This document shows, in pieces, positions 59,841 through 64,000 of a DNA stretch of 64,000 bases. The stretch is taken from NCBI GenBank assembly GCA_964036665.1, contig OZ038530.1:10318501-10382500 (forward strand), given 5' to 3'. Numbering within the stretch: the stretch's first letter is position 1; each line of letters starts with the position of its first letter. The translations under genes and the position numbers were made by a program. Below the pieces are notes generated by a model. That model made no database searches. It had not been told where the DNA came from and worked only from the letters and a program-made list of their open reading frames with translations. This DNA comes from Gordius sp. MW1. Its lineage: Eukaryota; Nematomorpha; Gordioida; Gordea; Gordiidae.

Positions 59841-60629
59841 AAATGTTCACAATCGATGGAGTAAAAACGTTAGAAAATGGATCCATTCAACGCGCTCCTT
59901 TATATTTAGTACTATTTATTGATAAAGTTACACACACTTGTAAATGTATGTATATATTGTACCCCGTACCTCAATGAATATTTTTAATATTAAAAATAAG
60001 TGTGAAAATAACATTTTGCCTTATTTACATTTTGTGAACACGCTTTTTGATCGAAATCATGTAAACGCGCCATTTATTTTACAAATGGATCAAAATCATC
60101 TCCAAAAAAATTGTGTATAACTGTTACCGCGAAGTACCTGTTAACAATCATGGAATATGTTTTTTGAAAAATTACATCATCATAAATTGCTTTGTATAAA
60201 CTCTTATGCTGAGTAATATTTTTTACTCGGATTTGATTAAATTTAAATTATTTCAGTTAAGAGCTATAGAAATATTTTGATAAGCCAGATCTTTTTGTTT
60301 AGTCCACTTATGTTAACTATTTTATTTATCATACGTTAAAATTTTAAACAGGCCTAAGGTTGCAAGAACAAGCATTTTGAATTTATTTTACACCATACAG
60401 CGATGTTTTAAGTAGATTTTTAAGTGTTTATAAGTAACTACATATTCCTCTTTTGCATAATCCTGATTCTTATCAATCCATTCCCATATGTGCGCGTAAC
60501 ATCACCACACTTTTTTATGTATATTTGGGGGAATTTTGTTTTATGCACGATAAGTCGATCACAGTGTTTGTAAATGGCAAAAATTTTAAAAAATTCTCTT
60601 ATAATTATACCAATTATAAGCTTAATATG
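59841..60629. other. HCF 3' flank, nothing further recognised
   Basis: AT-rich sequence after the HCF stop with no exact AATAAA close by. Short frames on both strands overlap each other and look like chance. Confidence 0.5.
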
Positions 60630-60791
60630 CATGGGCGTATCCAGCATTGAAATTAGAGGGGCGGCACTAATGATTTAGAGTCGGGCAAAATGAACATTTT
60701 TTTAAATTTTAGCCATAATTTTAATAAATTTTAACACATTTTTAGATTTAGAGGGGGCAGCCGCTCCTCTCTGCCCCTGGCTACGCCCATG
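60630..60791. mobile_element. CATGGGCG-type MITE, exact 8-bp duplication
   Basis: Ends CATGGGCGTATCCAG and CCTGGCTACGCCCATG; TTAATATG is exact at 60622-60629 and 60792-60799. Confidence 0.88.
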
Positions 60792-60937
60792 TTAATATGA
60801 CTGAGTTTCAGTTAAAAAAATTTAACACAGTCGTCCTCGTTTTGGCTTAATGGTTTGATTGATATTCATTTTTGTCAAATGTTTAATCGAAATAATAATT
60901 TAACAAATGAATGTTTGATTAATTTTAGATTATAAAA

Positions 60938-61098
60938 CTCGGGCCTTCGGCCCTCGTGGGAAGGGGGAGGGGAGAAGGGAAGGGGGGAAGGGAAGGGGGG
61001 ACGACTCATCTATACTTCGTATAAGTGTATCATATTTGCTATGCAATTTATGGGCGAGAAAGGTGGGAAGGGGCGAGAATGCCTATAGGGGGGTATTA
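60938..61098. repeat. GC-hairpin repeat, copy 4 (opposite orientation)
   Basis: CGGGCCTTCGGCCC, purine tracts, GGGGACGACTCATC, then the core TTTGCTATGCAATTTATGGG and GCGAGAAAGG. This is copies 1 and 3 reversed. Confidence 0.72.
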
Positions 61099-61339
61099 AA
61101 TGCCTAATGATTAATTAATTATTTATACAAATTTTCCATTTATAGGCAAAATGTAATATAGGCAAGGGTTAGGGTTAGATTTAGTGTTTGCATCTAGTTG
61201 CGTATTACATTAGTTTTTACGGCCTTTAGTGATTATGGGTCTAACAAACATTATATTATAAAACATCACAATGTTAAGAATTTGCAGAATTGTTGGGAGA
61301 AATTTTTGTTAAATTTGAACAATTTTTAATTAAAATAAT

Positions 61340-62072
61340 CAAAAATTTGGCGAATGGTCATTTTTTTTCCATTGGTCAGTACCAACAGATACTCTATAAG
61401 TCAATGATAGCCAAAAAAAAGGGAAAAAAAAATTTGAGGCTCACTTTGGCCAATGGTCATTTTTTTCCATTGGTCAGCAGCCAGCACACGGTAAAAATGG
61501 ATATAAATTCATAAGAGTAAAAAAAACGAAAAAAAAATTTTGGAATCACATTTTGGCCAATGGTCATTTTTTTCCATTGGTCAGCAGCCAGGACACGGTA
61601 AAAGTGGATATAAATTCATAATAGTAAAAAAAACGAAAAAAAAAATTTCGAATCACATTTTGGCCAATGGTCATTTTATTCCATTGGTCAGCAGCCAGCG
61701 GACGGCCAAAAAAGTCATAATAGCAATGGTAGGAACAATCATAATAGTCAAAAAAAACGAAAAAATAATTTAGATTCACATTTTGGCCAATGGTCATTTT
61801 TTCCATCGGTCAGGAGCCAGCGGACGGCCAAAAAGTCATAATAGCAATGGTAGTAACAGGAACAATCATAATCGTCAAAAAAAAAGAAAAAATAAACTCG
61901 GATTCACATTTTGGCCAATGGTCATTTTTTTCATTGGTCAGCAGCCAGCGGACGGCCAAAAAGTCTTATTATCAATGATAGTAACAAGAACAATCATAAG
62001 AGTCAAAAAAACTCCGGGATTCTAACCCAAAAACTAGTTAAATTGCATAGCAATTAAAAGTAAACAACTTTT
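61340..62072 (-). repeat. Composite tandem-repeat element, copy 4, reversed
   Basis: About five units reading TTGGCCAATGGTCATTTTTT..CCATTGGTCAGCAGCCAG..GGACGGCC, then AACTAGTTAAATTGCATAGCAATTAAAAG, the reverse complement of the head at 54108-54150. Confidence 0.78.
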
Positions 62073-62073
62073 A

Positions 62074-63802
62074 TTTATATATAAAAATGAAACTATGTAT
62101 ATATGTGTGTGTGTATGCCGCCACCAATTTTGGAGAACTACCGGACCGATTTGGCTCAAAATTTCACAGTTTATTTCCCACACTCCGGAGCGTGTTTTAA
62201 GATATGTTCCAGCCAAATCGGTCAAGTAGTTTTCGAGATATTGGGTTTTATGCGTTTTGACGTTGTATCGAACGTCAATCAAACGCCCTCATCACGTACT
62301 GTCTATCTATATCTATCGTGTAGTGTAGGTAGTGTGATAAATGCAGTAGGCATGTGTTGCGGAAAATGAAAACTTTTTACGCACTTTGAAACATATCAAA
62401 GCCATTTTTTGCTTATTTTTCACGTCAATTATTATTAATTTTATTATTATAAGACAGTCGTGTCCCCCCCCCCTCCTGCGTGGCTAAATAAATTAAAAAA
62501 TCTAATTTTGTAATTTTTTGCACGTTAAATAAGAAGAAAAATGAAAATACTTTTAACAAAGTGCCAATAAATGTTGATATATCCATGGGCGTACCCAGGT
62601 TTTGAATCAGGGGAGGGGGGCAGATTAAAAAAAAAGGTCTTGACTACCCAAAAATTTTCCTGAGAGCAAAAAAAAATAAAAAAAACGTCTCGACTATCCA
62701 AAAATTTTCCTGCGACCGTAATTTAAATTTCATTTTACCAAAATAATTTATATTTATGTGTAAATTCGCTAATACGCATCTGTATTATTTTGAGTTAAGT
62801 TCAAATAGGGGGGGGGGCAGCCGCGCCCTCTGCCCCCTGGCTAATAGAGGGGGGGGGCATATAGATAAATTTCAATAGATTGAATATATCAAATATAATT
62901 GGTAAGTGTTTATTATGCACAAAATTTTAAACAAATAGTTAAAGAGGGTCCAAGGCCCAGGCCCACCCAAGAGAGAAAACCTGGCTCCATGGCCCCCCCC
63001 AAGGAAAAAATCTTTGGCCCCCTGGCCCTTCAAGCAATTTTTTTTATTTTTATGTAATTAGAAACAATATCATAATCATGGGCGTAGCCAGGGGGGAGGC
63101 TGCCCCCCCCCCTAATTAGCCAGGGGGAAGCAAGGGGCGCGGCTGCCCCCTTCCTAATTTAAAAGAAGGATTTCAATACAAAAACCCTTAAAAATTAAAA
63201 AAATTATGTTTTACCGCCCCCCCCCTTAATTAGCCAGGCGGGGGCAGGGGGCGCGGCTACCCCCCCCCCCTAATTAAAAAAAGGATCAAATTTCAATACA
63301 AATACCCTTAAAAATTAAAAAAAAAATTATATTTTGCCCCCCCCCTAATTTAAATTACGGTCGCAGGAAAATTTTTGGATAGTCAAGCAAAAAATTTTAA
63401 TAATCTGTTCCCCCCCCCCCCCTAATTCAAAACCTGGGTACGCCCATGGTATATATTCTGCTAATACACCCGGGTAAATGGCAAAACAACGTTTGATTTT
63501 TCGTTAAATAAACTATATGCGTATCCGTATCCGCCTTTTGTTTATAGTTTCATAAAGACCAGGCGCAATATTTTTTTTTTGATTATAGGTAAATATGACT
63601 TAAAAAAATTTGCTTCATAAAAATTTAAATTCGAACATTATTGAGGTAAAATTTTGTGTTTTTAACCACCTTTAAAAATATCAATTATTATTATTTTTCG
63701 TATAGTTGAGTTTTTAAAAAAAAATTTTGGTAGTTTAATTTTCTTATTTAAATTTTTTAATTTTTTTTTATATGGCAAAACAACGTTTGCCGGGTCAGCT
63801 AG
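62074..63802 (+). mobile_element. Non-autonomous Helitron
   Basis: The 5' region (TATATATAAAAATGAAAC, then GAACTACCGGACCGATTTGG) matches the common arthropod and invertebrate Helitron start in my recollection. The 3' end is typical: hairpin GGCAAA-ACAACG-TTTGCC (63774-63791) followed by GGGTCAG and a terminal CTAG (63799-63802) before T. It encodes no Rep/helicase and contains the nested MITE block 62584-63448. Confidence 0.78.
62584..63448. mobile_element. CATGGGCG-type MITE cluster nested in the Helitron
   Basis: Outer ends CATGGGCGTACCCAGG and CCTGGGTACGCCCATG enclose at least one more copy starting at 63078 (CATGGGCGTAGCCAGGG), plus G/C homopolymer tracts. Flanks GATATATC and GTATATAT match at 6 of 8. 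Confidence 0.65.
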
Positions 63803-63819
63803 TTACATAATAAAATGAA

Positions 63820-64000
63820 ACAATAATAGAACAAGCGGACGGCCAAAAAGTCATATTATCAATGGTAGTAACAGGAAAAATATATTAATTTAATTTTTCA
63901 TAAAAAAAAAATTTTGCCCTCTCCGGGAATCGAACCAGCAAATCAGAACGTTCGCCGGGGTTCGAACCCACATTAATAGAGGCATAGGCTTTTGTAGGGG
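63820..64000 (-). repeat. Composite tandem-repeat element, copy 5, cut by window end
   Basis: GCGGACGGCCAAAAAGTCAT, then CTCTCCGGGAATCGAACC and GGGGTTCGAACCC (B-box-like, reversed), then GAGGCATAGGCTTTTGTAGG. This is the module of 24049-24160 in reverse complement. Confidence 0.65.

Overview
The window is nuclear DNA from an AT-rich, transposon-crowded metazoan. Its genes are split by GT-AG introns that run from 35 bp to several kb. Two proteins are recognisable as animal orthologues: Spire and HCF (host cell factor). Nothing bacterial, organellar or plasmid-like is seen. I cannot name the phylum; very short introns beside kb-sized ones point to an invertebrate.

Layout. (1) 1-14029, + strand: the 3' part of a spire gene in 12 exons, with its N-terminal exons before the window and introns full of repeats. 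(2) 14030-18590: intergenic, holding degenerate repeats and one orphan terminal exon at 17707-17856. (3) 18590-37065: a direct tandem duplication of a segment of about 5-6 kb. Each copy carries one intronless seven-transmembrane receptor gene on the - strand (18879-20435 and 31714-33189). The copies have since gained different transposons, which lets the insertions be ordered in time. Between them lie a composite tandem-repeat element, two large palindromes of about 950 bp, and a hAT transposon inside the second palindrome, itself carrying a nested MITE. (4) 37455-38936: a 5'-truncated, frameshifted non-LTR retrotransposon (- strand). (5) 40799-59840, + strand: a complete HCF gene, reconstructed here in 25 exons that are all in phase (1277 codons). 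Its Kelch part is packed with 35-101 bp introns; the rest is inflated by at least nine repeat insertions. (6) 59841-64000: no gene seen, but a MITE, GC-hairpin repeat, tandem-repeat element and a Helitron with characteristic 3' hairpin-CTAG end.

How the genes relate: Spire nucleates actin, HCF is a nuclear chromatin and transcription co-regulator, and the receptors are membrane proteins. No shared pathway is implied; they are neighbours only. The most unusual content is (a) the receptor pair, which keeps a 7TM layout but lacks the usual E/DRY, NPxxY and CWxP signatures and differs mostly in its long first extracellular loop, and (b) a family of repeats sharing the core TTGCTATGCAATTTATGGG, in several copies joined to a tRNA-like B box and 118-131 bp tandem units with a built-in hairpin.
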